A stretch of 64,000 nt of DNA, from the NCBI RefSeq assembly GCF_014643535.1, contig NZ_BMJQ01000010.1, positions 1 to 64,000 on the forward strand, given 5' to 3'. The DNA comes from Aliidongia dinghuensis (lineage in GTDB: Bacteria; Pseudomonadota; Alphaproteobacteria; ATCC43930; CGMCC-115725). The stretch's first letter is position 1, and every line of letters begins with the position of its first letter. Position numbers and translations under genes: made by a program. Positions 51,252 to 59,472 of the stretch are shown piece after piece. Below the pieces are notes generated by a model. That model saw only the letters and a program-made list of their open reading frames with translations. It had not been told where the DNA came from and ran no database searches.

Positions 51252-51436
51252 GCGGTTGCCGCGGCCGACCGGTTGCGTGCTCTCATTCCCACATCGACGG
51301 CCGGACATCGGCCGCTCCCCTGCTGTTGCCGCGGGAGAGTGGGTCGGCAGGCCATTGAAATTCGAGACGGCGCTTTCGGGTTCCGCGTCAAAGACCCATG
51401 CAATTGCCCGCAAACGCCGTCAGCCGAGCGTGCCCG

Positions 51437-52645
51437 TCAGTCTCGCGGACGGCGCCAGCGCAGCAGCAGCGGCATCGTCAAGCCTTGGATCACGACCGAG
51501 AAGACCACGACGGCAAAGGTCGCAACGAGAATTTCGCCGCGATAGGGCAACGCCGGCGGTAGCGACAACGCCAAGGCAAGCCCGAGCGCCCCGCGCAAGC
51601 CACCCCACCAGAGGATATGCTGGTCGCGGGTCGATATCGCCCATTGCGAGCGGCTGAACAGGCAGCTCAGCGGATAGACCGTCGCCGCTCGCGACAGCAG
51701 CACCAGCAGCAGGATGATCGACAGGGCGCGGATGCCAAGCCGGTCGAAGGGGATCGTGGCGACGGCCAAGCCGATGAGCAGGAACACGAGTGAATTGGCG
51801 AGGAACGCGATGAAATCCCAAAGCGCCAGGATGAACTCGCGCCCTTTGAGGGAGAGGCGGCTTCGCCCGCTCTCCGCGAAAAGGCCGACATTGCCGGTGA
51901 CCAGCCCTGCAGCCACGGTCGCCAACACGCCTGATCCGTGGAACCGCTCGGCCAGCAGGAACGAGCCATAAGCCGCGACCGTCGTAAGCGTGCTTTCGAC
52001 GAGGTAGTCGCCGGTGCGGCCCACGAGTGCGATCGTTGCCCAGGCGCAGGTGAGACCGGCCATGACGCCGCCGAGGACGATCACGAAGAGCCGCCACATG
52101 ATCTCATCCGCCGGCAGGGCGGAACTCACGTCGCCCGTCTCGGTCCACGCCAGCACCAGCGTGAACAGCACCGCCGCCGCACCGTCGTTGAACAGGCTTT
52201 CGCTCTCGACGAGCAGGCGTAGCCGCCCCTTGACGCCGTTGTCCTTGAACATGGCGATGACGGAGACCGGGTCGGTGGCGGCGATGAGCACGCCGAACAG
52301 CAGCGCAAACGGCAGCGGCCAGCCCAGGGTCCAGACGAGGCCGCTTGCCACGATCGCCGCGGCCGTAACGGTGCCGACGATGGCGAGCACGAGCACGGGG
52401 ACGAGATCCCGGCGCAGCTCATGCCAGTGAATGTTGATCGCCGCTTCGAACAGCAGCGGCGGCAGCACAATATCGAAAATGAAATCATGCGTGAGGAACG
52501 CGCCCGACCCGATCTTGGAGATCGCGAGCGCCACCCCAGAGAGCACGAGGCCCACGGTGTAGGGCAATCTCAAGCGGCGAGCCATCAGAGCGACGGCGAT
52601 CGCCGCCACAAGCAGGCCGACTAAGGTCGTGAGGAGGGCTTCCAA
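51437..52645 (-). CDS. Na+/H+ antiporter, CPA1 family
   Basis: 402 residues, about twelve membrane segments. Conserved elements are LPPLLFEAAIN, the ion-binding ATDPVSV, ESESLFNDGAAAVLF and WGGLRGALGLALALSLP. It exchanges sodium or potassium for protons at the inner membrane. It starts with TTG at 52645 and ends soon after the last membrane helix, without the long cytoplasmic tail of some relatives. Stands alone. Confidence 0.93.
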   Translation of the reverse strand: MEALLTTLVGLLVAAIAVALMARRLRLPYTVGLVLSGVALAISKIGSGAFLTHDFIFDIVLPPLLFEAAINIHWHELRRDLVPVLVLAIVGTVTAAAIVASGLVWTLGWPLPFALLFGVLIAATDPVSVIAMFKDNGVKGRLRLLVESESLFNDGAAAVLFTLVLAWTETGDVSSALPADEIMWRLFVIVLGGVMAGLTCAWATIALVGRTGDYLVESTLTTVAAYGSFLLAERFHGSGVLATVAAGLVTGNVGLFAESGRSRLSLKGREFILALWDFIAFLANSLVFLLIGLAVATIPFDRLGIRALSIILLLVLLSRAATVYPLSCLFSRSQWAISTRDQHILWWGGLRGALGLALALSLPPALPYRGEILVATFAVVVFSVVIQGLTMPLLLRWRRPRD

Positions 52646-52920
52646 CGAGGATTCTCGGAGCGGAAGGCGAAAAGCCAGGGTCTACAAGCGCCAACCGGTC
52701 CGGTCGGCCGAGGCCATCAGTCTAGGAGACGAGCGCCGCGGAGGCCAGCCGAACCGGATTGCGATCCAACGGTTTGGCCGGTTCCTCGACCGCCAAGACG
52801 GATCGGCCATAAATCAGCCCATATTGCAGCGCAACAAACGCATAGCGGGTGGCCGGGCAATTCGCGTAGGCTGCTCCTGGATCAAGCTGGCCTTAACGCT
52901 TTCGGACCATTCTGCCGCCC

Positions 52921-53538
52921 ATGACGGCCTGGACCCTCATTACCGGCTTTGGCGACAGCGCCGTGATGCTGCCCGCCGCCCTCGCGATCGCGCTCTGGCT
53001 CGCTGCCGGCGGCGCCTGGCGCCAGGCGCTCGTCTGGCTCGTCGCGTTCGGCGCCGGCACGGCCCTCGTCGCCGCGACCAAGATCGCCTTCATGGGCTGG
53101 GGCGTCGGCAACGCCTCGCTCGATTTCACCGGCATCAGCGGCCATACGACGCTCGCGACCGCGGTCATCCTGACGGCGCTCCACCTGTTGTCGCGCGGCC
53201 TGCCTCGCGCCCATCGCCTGGGCCTGCTCGTGGCCGGCAGTGTCTCGGCGCTCGCCGTCGGCCTGTCGCGCCTGGCGCTCGATGCCCATTCGGTCTCGGA
53301 AGTCTTGGCCGGCCTCGTCATCGGCAGCCTGGTCGCGGGCGGTTTCGCCGCCGGATCGCGCCGGCTGCCGGCGCCGAACCTGGCGCCTGGCGTCATGATC
53401 GCGGCCCTCGCCCTCGTCTGCCTGACGCTGCACGGCCACCAGGCGAATTCCCAGGAACTGATCACCCGCCTCGCCCTCTATCTCTCGGGCCACGGCGAGG
53501 CCTATACGAGGGCGCTCTACGCGGCGGGAATGGCGTAG
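52921..53538 (+). CDS. PAP2 superfamily membrane protein with altered motif
   Basis: 205 residues, six membrane helices. FTGISGHTTLATAV matches the SGH motif with its histidine. The third motif reads GLSRLALDAHSVSEVLAG, with Glu where most phosphatases have Asp. The first basic motif is reduced (TKIAFMGWG lacks the RP pair). It may be a phosphatase with changed activity or a non-catalytic relative. Its last 22 nt overlap the convergent thioesterase gene. Confidence 0.85.
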   Translation: MTAWTLITGFGDSAVMLPAALAIALWLAAGGAWRQALVWLVAFGAGTALVAATKIAFMGWGVGNASLDFTGISGHTTLATAVILTALHLLSRGLPRAHRLGLLVAGSVSALAVGLSRLALDAHSVSEVLAGLVIGSLVAGGFAAGSRRLPAPNLAPGVMIAALALVCLTLHGHQANSQELITRLALYLSGHGEAYTRALYAAGMA

Positions 53539-53942
53539 GTCGCCACCACGTGGGCCAGCATCTCCGGATCGCCCTCTGAATAGAGTTCGACCTCGCCCAC
53601 CGCCAGCTTGCGGCCGACCTTCAGCATGCGCGCCTCGGCGATGAGCGGCGACGGCTTCGGCCGGCGCAGGAAATTGATCGACAGGTTGGAGGTCACCGCC
53701 CCCGGCACCGGGCCGATGGCGCCCAAGAGGGCCGCGAAAATCGCGACATCGGCGAGACCCATCTGGATCGGCCCGCTGATCGTGCCGCCGGGCCGGAGAA
53801 AACCCGCATCGAATCCCAGCCGGAGCGTCGCCCGGCCGTGATGGAGCGCGCGCGTCTCGATCTTCCACGCCGCCGCCAGCGGCAGGCTCTCTTCGACGAT
53901 CCGCTCGAACTCGGCAATCGTGATCCGCGCGTCCTCGGTCAT
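53517..53942 (-). CDS. PaaI-type hotdog thioesterase
   Basis: 141 residues. Hotdog fold with GGTISGPIQMGLADVAIFAALLGAIG, where the aspartate after the glycine-rich helix start is the usual catalytic position, and TSNLSINFLRRPKP. Hydrolyses acyl- or aryl-CoA thioesters. AGGA upstream of ATG 53942. Overlaps the PAP2 gene tail to tail; functional link not implied. Confidence 0.88.
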   Translation of the reverse strand: MTEDARITIAEFERIVEESLPLAAAWKIETRALHHGRATLRLGFDAGFLRPGGTISGPIQMGLADVAIFAALLGAIGPVPGAVTSNLSINFLRRPKPSPLIAEARMLKVGRKLAVGEVELYSEGDPEMLAHVVATYAIPAA

Positions 53943-54043
53943 CCGGCTGCTTCCTCCCCCGTTCTCTTTGCCGTTCATCAAAGCGTGAGCGCGCCCGGTG
54001 CCGTCAAGCAGTCCGAACGGATCAAATGGTTCACAACTTCGCA

Positions 54044-54053
54044 AATCATGATT
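54044..54053. promoter_or_regulatory. Palindrome in the thioesterase/RpiR divergent gap
   Basis: AATCATGATT, a perfect 10-bp palindrome inside an AT-rich patch 40 nt before the RpiR-type start. Candidate operator for that regulator or a promoter element. Confidence 0.4.
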
Positions 54054-54093
54054 CATTTGTTGCACCACAACCGACCCTGTGGTTCGATGGCGC

Positions 54094-54987
54094 ATGGGTT
54101 CCGGCATCGACATCACGCGGCATATTTCGGAGCGCTTCGACCGGTTGACGCCGCAGCAGCGCCGCGCCGCGCGTTTCCTGCTCGACCATCCGACTGAGGT
54201 CGCCCTCAAATCCATGCGTGAGGTGGCGCTTGCCGTCGGGGTGCCGCCGGTGACCTTCGTACGGCTCGCCCGCGCGCTCGACTTCATCGACTACAACGCG
54301 CTCAGAGCCGTGTTCCAAGGCGATGTGCGCCGGCAAAGGAGCCGTGCCGGCTTCAGCCTGAAGGCGCGCGACCTGCAGTTGCGCTCGGGCGGCGACAAGG
54401 CGCAGACGCTGGTCAAGGACCTGTTCGAGGCGGAGATCGACAATCTCGAACAGGTGTTCAGCCGCAACCATCCGGAGCGGCTCGCCGCCGCCGCCGAGCT
54501 CATGGAGCAGGCCGATCGCCTGTTCGTGCTGGGCCGGCGCAGCTGCCACCCGACCGCCGCCTTCTTCCACTATGTGCACCGTCTGTTTCGCTCGAATGCC
54601 GTGCTGGTGCCGGACGGGCTCATCGTCGATTGCCTGCGCGACGCCGGTCCGGACGACGTGCTGCTGGTGGTGAGTGTGGCGCCCTATACCGCCGACACGG
54701 TGGAGGCCGCGCGCTGGGCGCGCGAACGCGGCGCGCGCCTCATCGCCGTCACCGACGACCGCCTGTCGCCGATCGGGCGGCTCGCCGACGTGGTGCTGCT
54801 GGTCGCGACCGCGACGCCATCGTTCTTCCATTCGATCGTGCCGATGGTGGCGCTCGCCCAAGCACTGCTGGCGCTGCTGGTCGCCCGCGGCGGCGATGCC
54901 GCCTTGGCCCGGATCGAGGAAAGCGAACGGCAGCTCGCCCGCTTCGGCGTCTATTGGACTGAACAGAACGAGGAACCGGCACCATGA
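54094..54987 (+). CDS. MurR/RpiR family transcriptional regulator
   Basis: 297 residues. N-terminal HTH_6 domain (LTPQQRRAARFLLDHPTEVALKSMREVALAVGVPPVTFVRLARALDFIDYNALRAVFQ) and C-terminal SIS domain (ADRLFVLGRRSCHPTAAFFHYVHRL...DDVLLVVSVAPYTADTVEAARWARERGARLIAVTDDRLSPI). SIS domains bind phosphosugars or similar ligands, but here the partner genes handle amino acids. Its stop overlaps the aminotransferase ATG, so both are translated together. The start at 54094 is not supported by a clear ribosome binding site. Confidence 0.93.
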   Translation: MGSGIDITRHISERFDRLTPQQRRAARFLLDHPTEVALKSMREVALAVGVPPVTFVRLARALDFIDYNALRAVFQGDVRRQRSRAGFSLKARDLQLRSGGDKAQTLVKDLFEAEIDNLEQVFSRNHPERLAAAAELMEQADRLFVLGRRSCHPTAAFFHYVHRLFRSNAVLVPDGLIVDCLRDAGPDDVLLVVSVAPYTADTVEAARWARERGARLIAVTDDRLSPIGRLADVVLLVATATPSFFHSIVPMVALAQALLALLVARGGDAALARIEESERQLARFGVYWTEQNEEPAP

Positions 54988-56336
54988 GTCATGTCCTGCA
55001 GCGCAGCAGTGCGAGCCTGCCGGTCGCGGTCGGGGGCGATGGCTGCTACCTCGTCGATGCGACCGGCAAGCGCTATCTCGACGCCTCGGGCGGCGCCGCG
55101 GTCTCGTGCCTCGGGCACGGCCATCCGCGCATCGTCGCCGCGATCCAGGCCCAGGTGGCGTCGCTGGCATATGCCCATACCGGCTTCTTCACCAACGAGC
55201 CGATGGAGCGCCTCGCCGACCTGCTGATCGCGGACGCGCCCGCCGGCCTCGACAAGGTCTATTTCGTCTCCGGCGGCTCGGAGGCGAGCGAGGCAGCCTT
55301 GAAGCTCGCGCGGCAATATTTCGTTGAGATCGGTGAGCCCCAGCGCCGGCACTTCATCGCCCGGCGCCAGAGCTACCACGGCAACACGCTGGGCGCCCTT
55401 GCCGTCGGCGGCAACGAATGGCGCCGCCGGCAGTTCGCGCCGCTCTTGATCGAAACGCACCATATCGCGCCCTGCTACGCCTATCGCGACCGGCGCGACG
55501 ACGAGAGCGAGGAGGCCTACGGCCGGCGCGTCGCCGACGAGCTCGAGGCGAAGATCCTCGAGCTGGGGCCGGAAACGGTCATCGGCTTCATCGCCGAGCC
55601 GGTCGTCGGCGCCACGGCCGGCGCGCTCACCGCCGTGCCCGGCTATTTCAAGCGCATCCGCGAGATCTGCGACCGTTACGGCGTGCTCCTGATCCTGGAC
55701 GAGGTCATGTGCGGCATGGGCCGGACCGGCACGCTGCACGCCTCGGAGCAGGAAGGGGTTGCCCCCGACATCATGATGATCGCCAAGGGCTTGGGCGGCG
55801 GCTACCAGCCGATCGGCGCCATGCTGGCGAGCGCCAAGGTGATCGCCGCGATCGAGGCCGGCAGCGGCGCCTTCCAGCATGGCCACACCTACCTCGGCCA
55901 TGCGACCGCCTGCGCCGCGGCCTTGGCCGTGCAGCAGACGATCCGCGAGGAGCGGCTGCTCGACGCGGTCAGGGCGCGTGGGCAAGACCTGGCGCAGGCG
56001 CTCGACGAGCGCTTCGGCAACCACGCCCATATTGGCGACATCCGCGGCCGCGGCCTGTTCATGGGGCTCGAGCTGGTAGAGGACCGGGCGACGAAGCGCC
56101 CGTTCGACCCGGCGCTGAAGCTCCACGCCCGCATCAAGGCCGAGGCCATGGCACGCGGCCTCATGTGCTACCCGATGGGCGGCACGATCGACGGCCGGCA
56201 GGGTGACCATGTGCTGCTGGCGCCGCCCTACATCATCACACCCGAGGAAATCGGGGAACTGGCCGACAAGCTCGGCGCCGCCGTCGACGCGGCGTTCGCC
56301 GGGCTGCCCAGCGCGACGACAAGCACGCGGCCATAA
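54984..56336 (+). CDS. Class III PLP-dependent aminotransferase
   Basis: 450 residues. Fold-type I: SGGSEASEAALKLARQY binds the cofactor phosphate, RQSYHGNTLGAL, ILDEVMCGMGRTG with the PLP-contacting aspartate, and the Schiff-base lysine K268 in IAKGLGGGYQPIGA. Relatives act on beta-alanine, GABA, taurine or similar omega-amino acids; the amino donor cannot be told. Overlaps the RpiR gene (ATGA) and is followed by an amino-acid-binding protein, suggesting use of an imported amine. Confidence 0.94.
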   Translation: MSHVLQRSSASLPVAVGGDGCYLVDATGKRYLDASGGAAVSCLGHGHPRIVAAIQAQVASLAYAHTGFFTNEPMERLADLLIADAPAGLDKVYFVSGGSEASEAALKLARQYFVEIGEPQRRHFIARRQSYHGNTLGALAVGGNEWRRRQFAPLLIETHHIAPCYAYRDRRDDESEEAYGRRVADELEAKILELGPETVIGFIAEPVVGATAGALTAVPGYFKRIREICDRYGVLLILDEVMCGMGRTGTLHASEQEGVAPDIMMIAKGLGGGYQPIGAMLASAKVIAAIEAGSGAFQHGHTYLGHATACAAALAVQQTIREERLLDAVRARGQDLAQALDERFGNHAHIGDIRGRGLFMGLELVEDRATKRPFDPALKLHARIKAEAMARGLMCYPMGGTIDGRQGDHVLLAPPYIITPEEIGELADKLGAAVDAAFAGLPSATTSTRP

Positions 56337-56381
56337 GGCCGCGACCACAAGCCGACCAACTTAAGCCTGACAGGGGGCATC

Positions 56382-57410
56382 ATGAGAAAATTGCTAGGGG
56401 GCGCGATCCTGGCGCTCGCAACCGTGGGCATCTTTGCCGCAGCCGAGCCGGCCGCGGCCGGCACGCTCGATGCGGTTCGCCAACGCGGCGAGCTGAAATG
56501 CGGCGTCAATACCGGCCTGCCCGGCTTCTCCTTTCTCGACAGCCAGGGCAAATGGCGCGGGCTCGACATCGACATGTGCGGCGCCGTCGCGGCCGCCGTG
56601 CTGGGCGACGCCGGCAAGGCCAGCTATACGCCGCTCACCGCCGCCACCCGCTTCACGGCGCTGCAGACCGGCGAGATCGACATGCTGGTGCGCAATTCGA
56701 CCATCACGCTCCAGCGCGACACACAGCTGGGCCTGCAATATGCCGGCATCAACTTCTACGACGGCCAGGCGGTCGCCGTGACGAAGGCGGCCAAGGTGAC
56801 CAAGATGGAGGAGCTCAAGGGCACCACCATCTGCATCGCCCAGGGCACGACGCACGAGCTGACGCTCGCCGACTGGTTCCGCGGCCACAAGCTCGACTAC
56901 AAGCCCGTCGTGTTCGAGAACCAGGACCGCATGTACGAGGCGTTCTTCGCCGGCCGGTGCGACGCCATGACCCAGGACGCCTCGGCCTTGGCCGCCGCGA
57001 TCACCTCGGTCTCGGGCCATCCGGACGATTACATGATCCTGCCGGAACGCATCTCGAAGGAACCGCTCGGGCCGTTCGTGCGCCACGGCGACGACCAGTG
57101 GCTCGACGTCGTGCGCTGGACCCTGATGGCGATGATCGAGGCCGAGGAACTGGGCGTGACCCAAACCAACGTCGACGAGAAGCTCAAGGATGCCGACCCG
57201 CGCATCCAGCGGCTCCTGGGCGTCTCGGAGGGCAACGGCAAGGCGCTCGGGCTCGACGAGAAATGGGCCTACAACGTCGTGAAGCAGATCGGCAATTACG
57301 GCGACAGCTACGAGCGCAACGTCGGCAAGGCGAGCGCGCTCAAGCTCGACCGCGGGCCGAACGGCCTCTGGACCGCCGGCGGGCTCATGTACGCGATCCC
57401 GCTGCGCTGA
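56382..57410 (+). CDS. Amino-acid ABC transporter substrate-binding protein (AapJ-like)
   Basis: 342 residues. Signal peptide ending PAAAGT, then SBP family 3: LDAVRQRGELKCGVNTGLPGFSFLDSQGKWRGLDIDMCGAVAAAVLG is typical of AapJ/BztA general L-amino-acid binders, with the TLQRD and GTTHELTLADWFR segments. AGGGGGC precedes the ATG, 45 nt after the aminotransferase. No permease or ATPase follows, so it must use a transporter encoded elsewhere. Confidence 0.93.
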   Translation: MRKLLGGAILALATVGIFAAAEPAAAGTLDAVRQRGELKCGVNTGLPGFSFLDSQGKWRGLDIDMCGAVAAAVLGDAGKASYTPLTAATRFTALQTGEIDMLVRNSTITLQRDTQLGLQYAGINFYDGQAVAVTKAAKVTKMEELKGTTICIAQGTTHELTLADWFRGHKLDYKPVVFENQDRMYEAFFAGRCDAMTQDASALAAAITSVSGHPDDYMILPERISKEPLGPFVRHGDDQWLDVVRWTLMAMIEAEELGVTQTNVDEKLKDADPRIQRLLGVSEGNGKALGLDEKWAYNVVKQIGNYGDSYERNVGKASALKLDRGPNGLWTAGGLMYAIPLR

Positions 57411-57431
57411 TCCCTTTACACTGACGCATAA

Positions 57432-57464
57432 GGCCCGTGACCGGCGGTCTACTGGTCACGGGCC
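57432..57464 (+). terminator. Terminator-like hairpin after the binding protein gene
   Basis: A perfect 11-bp stem (57432-57442 with 57454-57464) and 11-nt loop, 21 nt after the stop. No T tract follows, so it may protect the mRNA end or act together with Rho. Confidence 0.6.
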
Positions 57465-57515
57465 CGCCGTTGGGCCAAGATCGCGGTCTTACGAGACGGT
57501 GAACGAGGCCCCGGC

Positions 57516-58301
57516 ATGGCCGATCCCTCCCCCCTCCTGCTGCGCGACGATGCCGACGGCATCGCCACCTTGACCCTGAACCGGCCCGATCAGCGCAACG
57601 CGCTCTCGACCGGGCTGATGACTGCGCTCGAACAGGCGCTCGACGCGATCGCCGAGGACTCGGCGGTCAAGGTCGTGATCCTGGCCGGCACCGGCCCCGC
57701 CTTCTCGGCCGGCCACGACCTGCGCGAGGTCCGCGCCGACCGGCGGCGCGAGGCTTACGAGGCGCTGTTCGCCCAATGCTCGCGCACGATGCTGAAGATC
57801 GTGCGGTTGCCGAAGCCGGTGATCGCACGCGTTCATGGCGTCGCCACCGCCGCCGGCTGCCAGCTGGTCGCGAGCTGCGACCTGGCGGTCGCGAGCGAGG
57901 CCGCGCGCTTCGCCACCCCCGGCGTCAACATCGGCCTGTTCTGCTCGACCCCGATGGTGGCCTTGAGCCGCAACGTCGCCCGCAAGCACGCCATGGAGAT
58001 GCTGCTGACCGGCGACTTGATCCCGGCCGAGCGGGCACGCGAGATCGGGCTCGTCAACCGGGTGGTCCCGGCGGCCGAGCTCGAGGCCGCGACGCGCGAG
58101 CTTGCCCGGCAGATCGCGTCGAAGAGCCCGCTCACGCTTGCGATCGGCAAGGAGGCGTTCTACGCCCAAGCCGAGCTGGACCTGGAGGCCGCCTATGCCT
58201 ATGCCAGCGAGGTGATGACGCGCAACATGCTGGCGCGCGACGCCGGCGAAGGCATCGACGCCTTCCTGGAGAAGCGTGCCCCCCAATGGACCGGCGAGTG
58301 A
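57516..58301 (+). CDS. Enoyl-CoA hydratase/isomerase family protein (ECHDC3-like)
   Basis: 261 residues. Crotonase fold: NRPDQRNALS, oxyanion-hole segments FSAGHDLREV and HGVATAAGCQLVASCDLAVAS. The segment TPGVNIGLFCSTPMVALSR resembles ECHDC3-type proteins and lacks the second catalytic glutamate found in classical hydratases, so true hydratase activity is uncertain. It is followed within about 20 nt by a CoA-binding protein gene on the same strand. Confidence 0.9.
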   Translation: MADPSPLLLRDDADGIATLTLNRPDQRNALSTGLMTALEQALDAIAEDSAVKVVILAGTGPAFSAGHDLREVRADRRREAYEALFAQCSRTMLKIVRLPKPVIARVHGVATAAGCQLVASCDLAVASEAARFATPGVNIGLFCSTPMVALSRNVARKHAMEMLLTGDLIPAERAREIGLVNRVVPAAELEAATRELARQIASKSPLTLAIGKEAFYAQAELDLEAAYAYASEVMTRNMLARDAGEGIDAFLEKRAPQWTGE

Positions 58302-58323
58302 CCCAAAAGTGAACCACGCCCCG

Positions 58324-58806
58324 ATGAACCACGACAGCTATAGCGACGACTACCTGCGCGGCATCCTGCGGCGCACTAAGACGATCGCCATGGTCGGCGC
58401 CAGCCCCAACTGGAACCGGCCCAGCTATTTCGTGATGAAATACCTGCAGGCAAAGGGTTTCCGCGTCATCCCGGTCAATCCGCGTGCGGCGGGCGAGGAG
58501 ATATTGGGCGAGCCGGTCGTGGCGACGCTCGCCGACGTCCCGGTGCCGGTCGACATGGTGGACGTGTTCCGGGCGAGCGACGCGGCCCCGGGCATCGTCG
58601 AGGACGCGATCAAGGTCGGCGCCAAGACCGTCTGGATGCAAATCGGCGTGCGCCATGATGCCGCCGCGGCCCGCGCCGAGGCTGCCGGGCTCGATGTGGT
58701 CATGAACCACTGCCCCAAGATCGAATATTCCCGGCTGTGCGGCGAGCTCGGCTGGAGCGGCGTCAATACCGGCATCCTGACCAGCCGGCGGCGCAAGGTC
58801 GTCTGA
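58324..58806 (+). CDS. CoA-binding protein (YccU-like)
   Basis: 160 residues. Rossmann-type CoA-binding domain: KTIAMVGASPNWNRPSYFVMKYLQAKGFRVIPVNP, EEILGEPVVATLADVPVPVDMVDVFR and NHCPKIEYSRL. Role unclear in the family, probably acyl-CoA-linked regulation. ATG at 58324 gives the common MNHD start; a GTG at 58309 is possible. Confidence 0.88.
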   Translation: MNHDSYSDDYLRGILRRTKTIAMVGASPNWNRPSYFVMKYLQAKGFRVIPVNPRAAGEEILGEPVVATLADVPVPVDMVDVFRASDAAPGIVEDAIKVGAKTVWMQIGVRHDAAAARAEAAGLDVVMNHCPKIEYSRLCGELGWSGVNTGILTSRRRKVV

Positions 58807-58934
58807 CGCACCTCTTGCGCTGCAGCAAGGCAGACATGAGGCGATCGCCCATTGAAAACTGAACTCGGCATATGATTTGCTGCAGTGCAATATGAGGGTC
58901 CGCTGGTCGGACCAGCGCATTCGAGTGCTGCATC

Positions 58935-59348
58935 ATGAGCAAAGAGAATTCCGGGTTCGCCGCCTTCTACGCCGCCTGTGCCGAACATCATGCCGAGATC
59001 AGCCAGACGACACGCGGCCTGCTGATCGGCGCCGCCATCGTGCTGGCCATGGTCGCCCTGCTGCTGCAGGCGCTGGTCGCCCACCCGCTGCCGCCGCTCA
59101 CATCCGACCTCGTGGGCCAGGCTGCGTTCAACGGTTTCGAGCCGATGGCCGCACCGATGTCCCCGGCGGACAACCAGCCGACGGTCGACGCCAATGCGAT
59201 CCTGATGGGCATGTTCCTCGCCGTCGGCGTCGTCACGGGCCTGTTCGCGAGCGTCGCCTTTCTGGTCGATTGCACGGCGCGCGTCGGGGCATTTGCCCAT
59301 CGCTTGAGCACGGGCCGCAAGCTGCCCGAGGCCGAAGGCGGCGATTAG
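58935..59348 (+). CDS. Two-TM membrane protein, unknown function
   Basis: 137 residues with two membrane helices (LLIGAAIVLAMVALLLQALV and ILMGMFLAVGVVTGLFASVAFLVD) joined by a loop of about 40 residues rich in Pro. No recognisable family. It ends before a good terminator. Confidence 0.6.
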   Translation: MSKENSGFAAFYAACAEHHAEISQTTRGLLIGAAIVLAMVALLLQALVAHPLPPLTSDLVGQAAFNGFEPMAAPMSPADNQPTVDANAILMGMFLAVGVVTGLFASVAFLVDCTARVGAFAHRLSTGRKLPEAEGGD

Positions 59349-59399
59349 GCCACCTCACCCGGCCGGCGGGCCGGGGCGAATGAGCGCTATCCTTTGCAG

Positions 59400-59427
59400 A
59401 CGAGCCGGGTAAACTCCCGGCTCGTTT
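59400..59427 (+). terminator. Terminator upstream of metY
   Basis: 10-bp stem (59400-59409 with 59416-59425) and 6-nt loop, followed by TTTCG. It separates the two-TM gene from metY. Confidence 0.75.
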
Positions 59428-59472
59428 CGCATTGAAGCGCCGCCCCGCAAACGCCGCCCCAAGGACCGCCCG

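Noticed and set aside
59349..59472. SAM riboswitch upstream of metY
   Set aside because: Only the terminator of the preceding gene and a plain ribosome binding site are seen; no SAM-I or SAM-II consensus could be identified by eye.
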